A stretch of 64,000 bases of DNA, from NCBI GenBank assembly GCA_965242615.1, contig CBDESR010000005.1:2170001-2234000 (forward strand), written 5' to 3'. A program made the position numbers and the translations under genes. How positions within the stretch are numbered: the first letter of the stretch is position 1; each line of letters starts with the position of its first letter. This document shows, piece by piece, positions 52,392 to 59,386 of the stretch. The stretch comes from CBDBCU01 sp965242615. Its GTDB lineage: Bacteria; Chloroflexota; Dehalococcoidia; Lucifugimonadales; UBA3495. The notes beneath the pieces were generated by a model that did no database searches, was not told where the DNA came from, and worked only from the letters and a program-made list of their open reading frames with translations.

Positions 52392-53062
52392 ACCAACCTC
52401 TCCGGCCCGCCCGCCTTAAAGCAACCCGCCCCCCAACCGCTTCCTAACCGTCCCATCCGCCGCCCTTTCCGCCGCAACCGCTCTTTCCACCGCCCCTAAC
52501 CTTGCCACAGAAACCCGGCAAATGCAACCGTCGGCGTCCCCGGTCTATCGCATATAGAAACCGCCATTCCCGCCCTCCTACCGTCCTTCCCCCGAAATCG
52601 GGAATCCAGAACCCCCTATGCCATTCTCTCCCCCTTACCTACGTCATTCCCCTTGTTACTACTTATGCCATCCCCCCGCACTGTTACCCATGTCATTCCG
52701 AGGCGATAGCCGAGGAATCTAAAATGCCCGCCCTTGACTCCTCTCGAGACTTTTAGATTCCTCCCTTCGGTCGGAATGACATAAGTGGGAGACTCGGAAT
52801 GACATAGGCAGGGGCGTCGGAATGACCCGGCGGCCGGATAACCCATCCGGCCGCCGTATTTTTTTCGCCCCCCTCCCGGGACCCCCAAATTTTTTAATTC
52901 TCGAGCCCCCAACCCCCCGGTAGCCAACCCCACCCTTCCCGAAAAGTCCAAAAGTGTAAAAAAGGGCAGGATTCCTACTTGACAGGAATCCTGCCCTTTT
53001 TTACACTTTTATTACCGGCTTACTACCGGAATTAAAAGTCCTGCTACCGCGGAGGTATCCTA
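52392..53062. other. Gene-free region with several palindromic repeats upstream of secreted protein copy 3
   Basis: Contains a CTATCGCATATAGAAACCG repeat (52545-52610); a long imperfect palindrome of a GTCATTCCGAGGCGATAGCC-type repeat and its inverse (52691-52782); hairpin A, CGGCGGCCGGAT/ATCCGGCCGCCG (52828-52839 and 52845-52856), followed by TATTTTTTTCGCCCCCC; and the 27-bp palindrome described separately. The order A-hairpin, T-run, C-rich spacer, B-hairpin, TACACTTTTATTACCGG is the same as in 46775-46960. Confidence 0.75.
52950..53010 (+). promoter_or_regulatory. Perfect 27-bp inverted repeat overlapping the copy 3 promoter
   Basis: Left arm 52950-52976 (starting AAAAGTGTAAAAAAGGGCAG) and right arm 52984-53010 (starting AGGAATCCTGCCCTTTTTTA) are perfectly complementary with a 7-nt loop. 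TTGACA (52979-52984) in the loop and right arm and TACACT (53002-53007) are spaced 17 bp and could be the promoter of copy 3. The palindrome could also act as a cruciform, operator or leader hairpin. Confidence 0.7.
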
Positions 53063-54084
53063 ATGAACCGCTACCGATTCCCTATTGCCATCCTAATCCT
53101 GTCCGTCATGACCTTCGGACTGTTCATCACCGCCAGTCCTACCCCTGACGCGCAAGCCGCCCCCCGTTCCATCCCCTGGGACTGCTCCGACTGGCAAGAG
53201 ACCCCGGCCGTGGCCGACGCCGAGGACGCCCGCGTCTCGATGATCCTCGAATCCCTGGCCGCCAACCGCGGCAAGTCCATCTATTGCGCCATCGACCAGT
53301 CCGACACCTGGACTAAAACCGAAACTTGGGAAGCCGGTCGGTACCGCAACGAACGCGACGACACCGTCTATTTCGGCGAGCAAGGCAACTTCCGCGGCTT
53401 CCTGGCGGCCCAAGAGGGCTACCTGACCGACGGCGAATCCGGCGTAACCGGCGTCTCCCGCGACCTCATTTTTGAGTTTCCTCGGGAGGAACGCCGCGGC
53501 AAGAAAACCATACGCATCCGGGTTCGCAGCGACTCCGCCGACACCGGCGACTGCATCACGCCGACCCCGCAAAGCCTCTCGGAGCGCACGCCGGCGCCCC
53601 CCGGCACCCTGATTTGCTCTGACTTGCCCAGTGCCTGGAGCGGCTCCTGGGTCCAAAACTTGGGTAGTTCTGTGCAGCATCGGGCCCGGAACGTGTATGT
53701 CGGCCGGGGTGCCGGTGACACCGACTGGCGGTTCGACTGGCGAACCCGCGTCCGGACGTGGACTTCGCAACCTCCGGCGGTCGCCCAAGGCAGCAGACTT
53801 AGCGAGGATGAGTGGATCGCCAAGGCGGAAGCCGCGGCATTTCTGCTTGCCGGGCCCGGGGCGGGAAATATGTCGCCGGCAGCGCCGATTTCGGCCCCGG
53901 CCACAACCGCGAACGCGGCGGCGACTCGGGCGCAAATTATATGGGCCCCAACCATGGCTGGTTTTACGACTACCGACGACATAGCGAGACAATTGTGGGG
54001 GGAGGCGTCAACAATTACCAGGCGAAAGCCCGGGAAAGCCGCACTTGGAGTGGTGTCTGCACCAAACGCGTCCGCCGCCGCTAA
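53063..54084 (+). pseudogene. Secreted protein copy 3, frameshifted in its variable part
   Basis: ATG 53063 follows GCGGAGG and opens signal peptide YRFPIAILILSVMTFGLFIT and the same constant domain as copies 1 and 2. The variable part stays in frame through EDEWIAKAEAAA (about 53850), then the conserved-type ending moves to another frame: ISACRARGGKYVAGSADFG onward, closing with GVCTKRVRRR and TAA at 54084. The original frame runs on to 54121 without any family-like ending. A one-base gain or two-base loss near 53820-53850 explains this; an assembly error is possible. Confidence 0.75.
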
Positions 54085-54145
54085 CCCCTTGCCCGGCTAT
54101 CGCAACGGCAGCTTGCCGTAACGGGTAATCCCCCAAGAAATCCTT

Positions 54146-54182
54146 AACCGTCCTTCCCCCGGTTCCGGGGGAAGGACGGTTT
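54146..54182 (+). terminator. Terminator-like perfect palindrome after copy 3
   Basis: AACCGTCCTTCCCCC (54146-54160) and GGGGGAAGGACGGTT (54167-54181), followed by TTCTATCTGC. The flank resembles the inverse of the REP-like unit (CGGTTTCTAT), so this hairpin may be a repeat recruited as a terminator. Confidence 0.75.
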
Positions 54183-54216
54183 CTATCTGCAATCTGGCTA
54201 CTCGGCGTCCGATAAA

Positions 54217-54245
54217 TTGACACCGCAGCCGCCAACCGCTAGGAT
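54217..54245 (+). promoter_or_regulatory. Promoter of the alpha/beta hydrolase gene
   Basis: TTGACA (54217-54222) and TAGGAT (54240-54245) with 17-bp spacing, about 50 bases before the strong CCAAGGAGG ribosome site and ATG 54298. Confidence 0.7.
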
Positions 54246-54297
54246 AGGGGAAAACTTTTGCCATCCCTTTCCCCCCCAGACCAAGGAGGTTGTTTCT

Positions 54298-55095
54298 ATG
54301 TTCGTCCGCCGCGACTTGACCGACACCGTCCCCACCCGCGAAGGGAATATGCACTACCGCAAGCAGGGCAGCGGCTTTCCCCTGGTAATGCTGCATCCCC
54401 TCGGCACTTCCACTTGGGCTTGGCACACCGTCCTTGACGCCCTCAGCCAGGACTACACCTGCTACGCCTTCGATATGCTGGGCCACGGCCATTCCGACAA
54501 GCCCACCCGCCATTTCAACATCCCCGACTACGCCCGCGCTCTGGATGACGCCTGCCAGGTGTTGAACATCCACCGCGGCCACTATGTCGGCAACTCCGTC
54601 GGCGCCTGTCTCGCCGCCGAAATGGCCGCCAGCTACCCGGAGCGGGTGGACAAACTGGCTCTGGTCGGCTGCCCCCTGTGGAATCCTTGGGGCGGCAACC
54701 AGCGGATCGCCGACACCGCCGCCGACTATGACGAAAATGGCTTGACGCGGCCGCGCACCCTGGAGCAGTTGCAGCAGCGCGCCACCTTTGCCAACCCCCG
54801 GCAGGAATGGCTCGACGCCACCAACGAAACCCGCCGGCAAGCCGGGGAATGGGTGCAGAACCTGCATCAGTCCCTGGCTTACTACGACATTCTGTCCCGG
54901 CTGCCCCTGATTAAAGCCACCGCCACCCTGGTACTGTACGGGGAGTTGGATACGCTGTGGGAGGGCGCGGAACTGCTGCACAACAACATCGTTAACGCCC
55001 GCCAGGTAATTCTCCCCGGCCTCGGCCACATCCCCCAAATCGAAGGCCCGGACGCCTTTAACGCTGAGTTGCTAACTTTCCTGCGGGCGGGGTAG
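54298..55095 (+). CDS. Alpha/beta hydrolase
   Basis: From ATG 54298 the protein has 265 residues: MFVRRDLTDTVPTREGNMHY, VMLHPLGTSTWAWHTVLDAL with the oxyanion H-P, FDMLGHGHSDKPTRHF, the nucleophile elbow GNSVGACLAAEMAASYPERV, the acid region LYGELDTLWEG and the catalytic-type histidine GLGHIPQIEGP. It is a cytoplasmic esterase- or C-C-hydrolase-like enzyme of unknown substrate. It stands alone between copy 3 and the convergent R-M operon. Confidence 0.88.
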   Translation: MFVRRDLTDTVPTREGNMHYRKQGSGFPLVMLHPLGTSTWAWHTVLDALSQDYTCYAFDMLGHGHSDKPTRHFNIPDYARALDDACQVLNIHRGHYVGNSVGACLAAEMAASYPERVDKLALVGCPLWNPWGGNQRIADTAADYDENGLTRPRTLEQLQQRATFANPRQEWLDATNETRRQAGEWVQNLHQSLAYYDILSRLPLIKATATLVLYGELDTLWEGAELLHNNIVNARQVILPGLGHIPQIEGPDAFNAELLTFLRAG

Positions 55096-55104
55096 CGTAG
55101 GCCA

Positions 55105-55151
55105 AACATGGATGGACAGGATAGGGAAAAGAAATCCTGTTTATCCATGTT
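55105..55151. terminator. Long hairpin between convergent hydrolase and R-M genes
   Basis: AACATGGATGGACAGGAT (55105-55122) pairs with ATCCTGTTTATCCATGTT (55134-55151), mismatched only in the middle GG/TT. It lies between two convergent genes and could end both transcripts. Confidence 0.7.
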
Positions 55152-55185
55152 AATTCGGGCGTAGTTTGCCGTGAAAAGCAGAGGG

Positions 55186-55806
55186 CTAACCTTCTCCCTC
55201 CCCTCTCCAAAAAGAAACCCACCGCTCGTAGCGCGGTTGGGGCTGTAGTGATTCATGCCAATCCAAAGGCATAATCACCGACCTCTCGTCCTTTTCCATA
55301 CTAGACAAAGCTTCGCGGGACAAATTGACGCCCCTGGTGTTTGTCCCGCCGGCGTAAGTCAGATATTTGGCTTTGAGTTTGGAAAACACATCCTGTTGCA
55401 CCTCTACAGGAATATAAGAAATACGACCGGTGCGGCTCCATACGATACGGACTATGAGCAAATCGCACTGGGGCGCAAAAGCGGAGATAAACTCCTCCGC
55501 TTTTTCAGTTTCGGATGTCCACTTGATGCGGATTCCTCCCATGCCAGTTCCCGTAATCGTCTTGATGGAAAGGGGACCGTTGCCAACATAGCAATCTATG
55601 TCAGCCTCGACCGCGCTCTCATTAGGCGTTACTTGCTCATCGCCAAAGAACGCCATAAACATCCCGATAAGTACCGCTTCCCGCAGCACCCCCACTTCAG
55701 GGCCGCTAGCCTGTTGCCGCACCATCTCAAAGGCCCGCGGCAACTTCTTTTGGATACGCTCCAAGTTATCCGGGGACTGGAACATCTGGACAATCAGGTT
55801 ATTCAT
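55186..55806 (-). CDS. ThaI-family type II restriction endonuclease
   Basis: A 206-residue protein beginning MNNLIVQMFQSPDNLERIQK, with KLPRAFEMVRQQASGPEVGV, LREAVLIGMFMAFFGDEQVT, AVEADIDCYVGNGPLSIKTI, TGTGMGGIRIKW and a C-terminal PRYERWVSFWR. This pattern (LREAxLIxxxxxxxGxExV, D-x-D/E-x(n)-S-I-K-T-I, closing YERWV) is what I know from ThaI-type enzymes, whose namesake cuts CGCG. E68-D-I-D...SIKTI fits a PD-(D/E)XK site. The start overlaps the methyltransferase gene by 8 bp, a usual R-M layout. Recognition of CGCG here is an inference. Confidence 0.65.
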   Translation of the reverse strand: MNNLIVQMFQSPDNLERIQKKLPRAFEMVRQQASGPEVGVLREAVLIGMFMAFFGDEQVTPNESAVEADIDCYVGNGPLSIKTITGTGMGGIRIKWTSETEKAEEFISAFAPQCDLLIVRIVWSRTGRISYIPVEVQQDVFSKLKAKYLTYAGGTNTRGVNLSREALSSMEKDERSVIMPLDWHESLQPQPRYERWVSFWRGEGEG

Positions 55807-56833
55807 AACCCGACCGCCTTTCCGCCACTACCAACCCGTCGGAACCGCTGCGGGTATAAAGCAGCGGCGCCGTCTCCCCCGCCAACCGCCGCCGCGCCAA
55901 CTCCCGATACTCCTCGGCAACCTCGTACCCGACAAACCGCCGCCCGGCTTTCAGCGCGGCCAATGCGGTGGTGCCGCTGCCCATAAAGGGGTCTAAAACT
56001 ACCTCCTCGCGATAGGTATAAAGTTCAATGCAGCGGCGCGGCAGCTCCTCGGGAAAGGGCGCGGGATGGCCGATGCGGCGGGCCGATACCGGCGCGAACT
56101 GCCACATACTCTTGGTACATTCCAGAAAATCCTCCCGGCTGATGGTGGCCTCCCGGCCGGGCAGCCGGGGCCGTTGCCAAGAGTCCTTGCTGAAAATCAG
56201 GATATATTCGTGGATGTCCCGCAGCGTGGGATTGGAAGGGGATTGCCAGCTGCCCCAAGCCGTCGAGGCGGCCGCGCTGTTGCCCTTGTCCCAAATAATT
56301 TCCCCCCGCATCAGAAAGCCCAAGTCGAGAAAATCCTCGATCAGGTAGCGATGCAGGGGCAAATAGGGACGGCGGCCCAGGTTGGCAATGTTGAAACAGA
56401 CCCGGCCGCCGGGCACCAGAACGCGGTACACCTCGGCCATCGTCCGGCGGATAAAGCCGCGATACTCCGCCAAAGTCAGGTCGGCGTCATACTCCTTGCC
56501 CACATTGTAGGGCGGCGAAGTAACCATCAGGTGGACGCAGGCGTCCGGCAGCGCGTCCATCCCCTCCGCCGAATGGGGCAGGATGGTATTTACAACATTA
56601 TCAGGTAAGGGGTTTTCCCAATACCGGCCGGGCTTGGCGGCCGGCAAGTCATCATAAAGGCGGCCGGCATAGAAGGGCGACGAATCGTGACCCTGCCGTC
56701 CCGCCGACCCGAACGGGGAAGTACGGGTTTTACCCCTACCCGAGTCGGGGGGGGGGGGGGGGGTAGAACTTATATGTTCATCGTAGGGAATCAAAACGCG
56801 CGCGATAATCGCGCCGGAAAGGGGGAATGTCAA
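55799..56833 (-). CDS. N4-cytosine-type DNA methyltransferase of the ThaI-like R-M system
   Basis: The methyltransferase core begins near LPDNVVNTILPHSAEGMDAL, with motif IV T-S-P-P-Y (VTSPPYNVGKEYDADLTLAE), YREEVVLDPFMGSGTTALAA and KAGRRFVGYEVAEEYRELAR. SPPY is typical of N4-cytosine methylation. The frame is open back to TTG 56833, but the first roughly 50 residues are Pro-rich and unlike methyltransferases, because they include a 17-base C tract (five prolines). A start after the tract, e.g. the TTG of LPAAKPGRYWEN, is possible; then the tract would lie in the leader. The restriction gene overlaps the end by 8 bp. Confidence 0.8.
   Translation of the reverse strand: MTFPLSGAIIARVLIPYDEHISSTPPPPPDSGRGKTRTSPFGSAGRQGHDSSPFYAGRLYDDLPAAKPGRYWENPLPDNVVNTILPHSAEGMDALPDACVHLMVTSPPYNVGKEYDADLTLAEYRGFIRRTMAEVYRVLVPGGRVCFNIANLGRRPYLPLHRYLIEDFLDLGFLMRGEIIWDKGNSAAASTAWGSWQSPSNPTLRDIHEYILIFSKDSWQRPRLPGREATISREDFLECTKSMWQFAPVSARRIGHPAPFPEELPRRCIELYTYREEVVLDPFMGSGTTALAALKAGRRFVGYEVAEEYRELARRRLAGETAPLLYTRSGSDGLVVAERRSGYE
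56747..56763. repeat. Homopolymer G17 (C17 on the coding strand) at the methyltransferase 5' end
   Basis: Seventeen consecutive G on the plus strand, inside the frame leading to the methyltransferase (codes for five prolines) or in its leader. By far the longest homopolymer in the window. Confidence 0.95.
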
Positions 56834-56864
56834 GGGGTTTTGGGCGGGGGAATTACAAATGCAG

Positions 56865-56897
56865 TAGCCGGGAGATTCTTTACGAATCTCCCGGCTA
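56865..56897. terminator. Perfect 14-bp hairpin downstream of the second E1beta gene
   Basis: TAGCCGGGAGATTC (56865-56878) and GAATCTCCCGGCTA (56884-56897), 5-nt loop. No T-run on either side. It lies between the end of the E1beta gene and the R-M genes on the same strand and may end the E1 transcript or protect its 3' end. Confidence 0.65.
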
Positions 56898-56950
56898 CCC
56901 CATTGCCGGATAAAAAGATACGGTTGAATGGAATGGATGTATTCCCGCTT

Positions 56951-57994
56951 TTACCGCCCCACCAACCCCTGCGCCGTCCTTACCACCCGCGCCGCATTCG
57001 GCAGGTAGGTATCCTCCAGCGGGCGGCTGTACGGCACCGGCGTATGCGGGGCCGTTACCCGGGACGGCGGGGCGTCCAGATAATCAAAGGCTTCCTCGGC
57101 TACGCGGGCGCAAATATCCGACGCCAAGCTGCACACCGGCGTATCCTCGTCCACCACCACCAGCCGGTGCGTCCGCCGCACCGAATCGATAATCAGGTCA
57201 TAGTCAATGGGCGAAACGCTCAGCAAATCCACCACTTCCGCATCAATCCCCTGTTGCGCCAGTTCCGCCGCGGCGTCGGCGCAAACCCAAGTCATCTTGG
57301 AAATGCCCACCAGCGTCAAATCGGAACCGGGGCGGATGGTGCGCGCCTTCCCCAAGGGCAGAGCGTACGGCTCCTCCGGCACGGCGCCGGTGTTGCCGTA
57401 CAGCCCCTTATGCTCAAAATAGACCACCGGGTCATCATCCCGAATTGCCGCCGTCAGCAGCCCCTTGGCCGTGTAAGGATCCGAGGGCGCTACCCCCTTG
57501 AGACCGGGGATGTGGCTGAAAATGGAGTAGAAAGACTCCGAATGTTGGGCGGCGCTGCCAAACCCGGCCCCGATGCGGGTCAGCAGGGTAAAAGGCACTT
57601 TCACCTGCCCGCCGAACATATACCGCATCTTGGCGGCGTTGTTCAGCAGCTGATCCATACAGACGCCCACGAAGTCCACGAACATCAACTCGGCCACGGC
57701 CCGCATCCCGGTGGACGCCGCGCCGATGGCCGTACCTACGAAGGCCGCTTCCGACAGCGGCGTATCCAGCACCCGCTGATTGCCGAACTGCTGAATCAGC
57801 CCCACCGTAGTGCGGAACGGCCCGCCCCAGGCGTCCACAATGCCCAGATGTTCCCGCCCGGCGCCCCCGGCGATTTCCTCGCCCATAATGATGACCGTTT
57901 CATCCCGCTCCATCTCCTGGCGCAGGGCTTCGTTGATGGCTTCCCGATACCGCAGTTCCCGGTCGGTAGCCGGCAGCATCGCCGTCGTGGTCAT
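56951..57994 (-). CDS. Second 2-oxoacid dehydrogenase E1 component, beta subunit (AcoB/PdhB type)
   Basis: The 347-residue protein matches E1beta: LRQEMERDETVIIMGEEIAG, RVLDTPLSEAAFVGTAIGAA, STGMRAVAELMFVDFVGVCM, then HIPGLKGVAPSDPYTAKGLL and the C-terminal VVVDEDTPVCSLASDICARV. It is closer to acetoin dehydrogenase beta than to the BkdAB-like protein at 3.8 kb. The start ATG at 57994 (or 57979) has no strong ribosome site. Its E1alpha partner is encoded upstream on the same strand, separated by a repeat pair. No E2 or E3 is adjacent, so these subunits may use an E2 encoded elsewhere, possibly that at 4.8 kb. Confidence 0.88.
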   Translation of the reverse strand: MTTTAMLPATDRELRYREAINEALRQEMERDETVIIMGEEIAGGAGREHLGIVDAWGGPFRTTVGLIQQFGNQRVLDTPLSEAAFVGTAIGAASTGMRAVAELMFVDFVGVCMDQLLNNAAKMRYMFGGQVKVPFTLLTRIGAGFGSAAQHSESFYSIFSHIPGLKGVAPSDPYTAKGLLTAAIRDDDPVVYFEHKGLYGNTGAVPEEPYALPLGKARTIRPGSDLTLVGISKMTWVCADAAAELAQQGIDAEVVDLLSVSPIDYDLIIDSVRRTHRLVVVDEDTPVCSLASDICARVAEEAFDYLDAPPSRVTAPHTPVPYSRPLEDTYLPNAARVVRTAQGLVGR

Positions 57995-58019
57995 ATTCCG
58001 TCCCTCTAGTTAAAGAATG

Positions 58020-58119
58020 CCGTCATTCCCGCGCCAACGGGAATCCAGAAAGTTCCGCAGGCAGAATGATTTTTCTTGACAATGACCTGTGGATTCCCGC
58101 TTTTACGGGAATGACGGTT
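58020..58119. repeat. Inverted pair of REP-like repeats between the second E1alpha and E1beta genes
   Basis: Copy one, CGTCATTCCCGCGCCAACGG with GAATCCAG (58021-58048), and an inverted copy, GGATTCCCGCTTTTACGGGA with ATGACGG (58090-58116). Both outer flanks carry TTAAAGAATG. This insertion splits what would be a compact two-gene operon. Confidence 0.8.
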
Positions 58120-58129
58120 AAAGAATGGG

Positions 58130-59137
58130 CTAGACTTCCAGGTTGATGCCCCGCCGCAGCATAGCCACCGGATAGTCCACATACACATCGTCATACAGCT
58201 CCGCCGGCTCCGGCAGCGGGCTTTCATCGGCAAAGCGGATGGCTTCCTCCATCAGTTCCTGGGCTTCCAAGTCCATAAAATCCAGTTCATCGGCGGCCAC
58301 CAAACCGCCGGGCAACGTCTTTTCCCGAAACACCTTCAACGGATCCCGACCGCGCCAGTAATCCTGCTCCTCCTGAGTGCGGTAGCTCAGCGGATTGTCA
58401 AAGACGGTGTGGCCGTAGTACCGATAAGTGCGACATTCCAGCAGGGTCGGCCCCAATCCGGCCCGGGCCCGCTGCACCGCTTGCCCCGCCGCCTCGAAAA
58501 CCTCGAATACATCCATCCCGTCCACATGGACGCCGGGCATATCATACCCGGCCGCCCGGTCCGCCACCCGCGCCGTGGACAAGGCATATTCCACCGGCGT
58601 GGACTCGGCGTAGCCGTTATTTTCGCAGCAGAAAATCACCGGCAGTTTCCACACCGACGCCAGGTTCATACACTCGTGCAGGACGCCTTGATTAGCCCCG
58701 CCATCGCCAAAGAAAGCCACTGCTACCCGCCCCAAGTTCCGCAACTTGGAAGTCAGGGCCGCCCCCACGGCCAACGGGATACTGGCCGCCACCACGCCGT
58801 TAGTCCCCAACATCCCCTTGCTCATATCGGCAATGTGCATCGACCCGCCCTTGCCCTTGTTCGGCCCGGTGGCCCGCCCGAACAGCTCCGCCATCATCAG
58901 CTTGGGGTCCACCCCCTTGGCGATGCAGTGGCCGTGACCCCGGTGGGTGCTGCCGATGTAATCATCCACCGTCAAATGGGCGCAAACCCCGGTCGGCACC
59001 GCTTCCTGCCCGGCCGAGGAGTGGACCGACCCGGACATACCCCGCTGCCCGGTTTCCGGGATGCCCCGTTCCTCAAAGTGCCGAATGGTGGTCATAGTAC
59101 GGTACAGGTTCAGCAGCGTATCCCGGTTCAGTTCCAT
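58130..59137 (-). CDS. Second 2-oxoacid dehydrogenase E1 component, alpha subunit (AcoA/PdhA type)
   Basis: From ATG 59137 the 335-residue protein starts MELNRDTLLNLYRTMTTIRH and shows the E1alpha hallmarks: GMSGSVHSSAGQEAVPTGVC, STHRGHGHCIAKGVDPKLMM, KGKGGSMHIADMSKGMLGTN and the TPP motif G-D-G-G-A-N-Q-G through E-N-N-G-Y. It is the acetoin/pyruvate type. A longer frame from 59200 is ruled out if the promoter at 59199-59226 is used, because the transcript would start after that ATG. Partner: the E1beta gene downstream. Confidence 0.9.
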   Translation of the reverse strand: MELNRDTLLNLYRTMTTIRHFEERGIPETGQRGMSGSVHSSAGQEAVPTGVCAHLTVDDYIGSTHRGHGHCIAKGVDPKLMMAELFGRATGPNKGKGGSMHIADMSKGMLGTNGVVAASIPLAVGAALTSKLRNLGRVAVAFFGDGGANQGVLHECMNLASVWKLPVIFCCENNGYAESTPVEYALSTARVADRAAGYDMPGVHVDGMDVFEVFEAAGQAVQRARAGLGPTLLECRTYRYYGHTVFDNPLSYRTQEEQDYWRGRDPLKVFREKTLPGGLVAADELDFMDLEAQELMEEAIRFADESPLPEPAELYDDVYVDYPVAMLRRGINLEV

Positions 59138-59198
59138 AGCAATCCCCCCGCCGGCGTCCGGCAGTCCCGCCGCCGCCGCTGGCAACTCAGTTTCCCCC

Positions 59199-59226
59199 AT
59201 AGTAGCACGGCGGCTAGGGATGTCAA
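59199..59226 (-). promoter_or_regulatory. Promoter of the second E1 operon
   Basis: On the minus strand TTGACA (59226-59221) and TACTAT (59204-59199) are separated by 16 bp. A nearly identical copy lies at 60901-60930. Confidence 0.7.
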
Positions 59227-59386
59227 TACAATTTCAAGGTACACTTCCTGAAATGAACCCGCCGGCTATGATATAGTAGTTACGCCGTTGCTGCTTGACA
59301 AAGGCTTAACCCGCCCATTACTCTGCTTTTATCCGGCCTAAGTGGATGCCTTTATACGCTATCGGGAAGTAAAGGGGCAGTAAGCG

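Noticed and set aside
26287..58119. CRISPR array, suggested by recurring short palindromes
   Set aside because: The copies are scattered over 32 kb singly or in inverted pairs, without regular spacers or cas genes.
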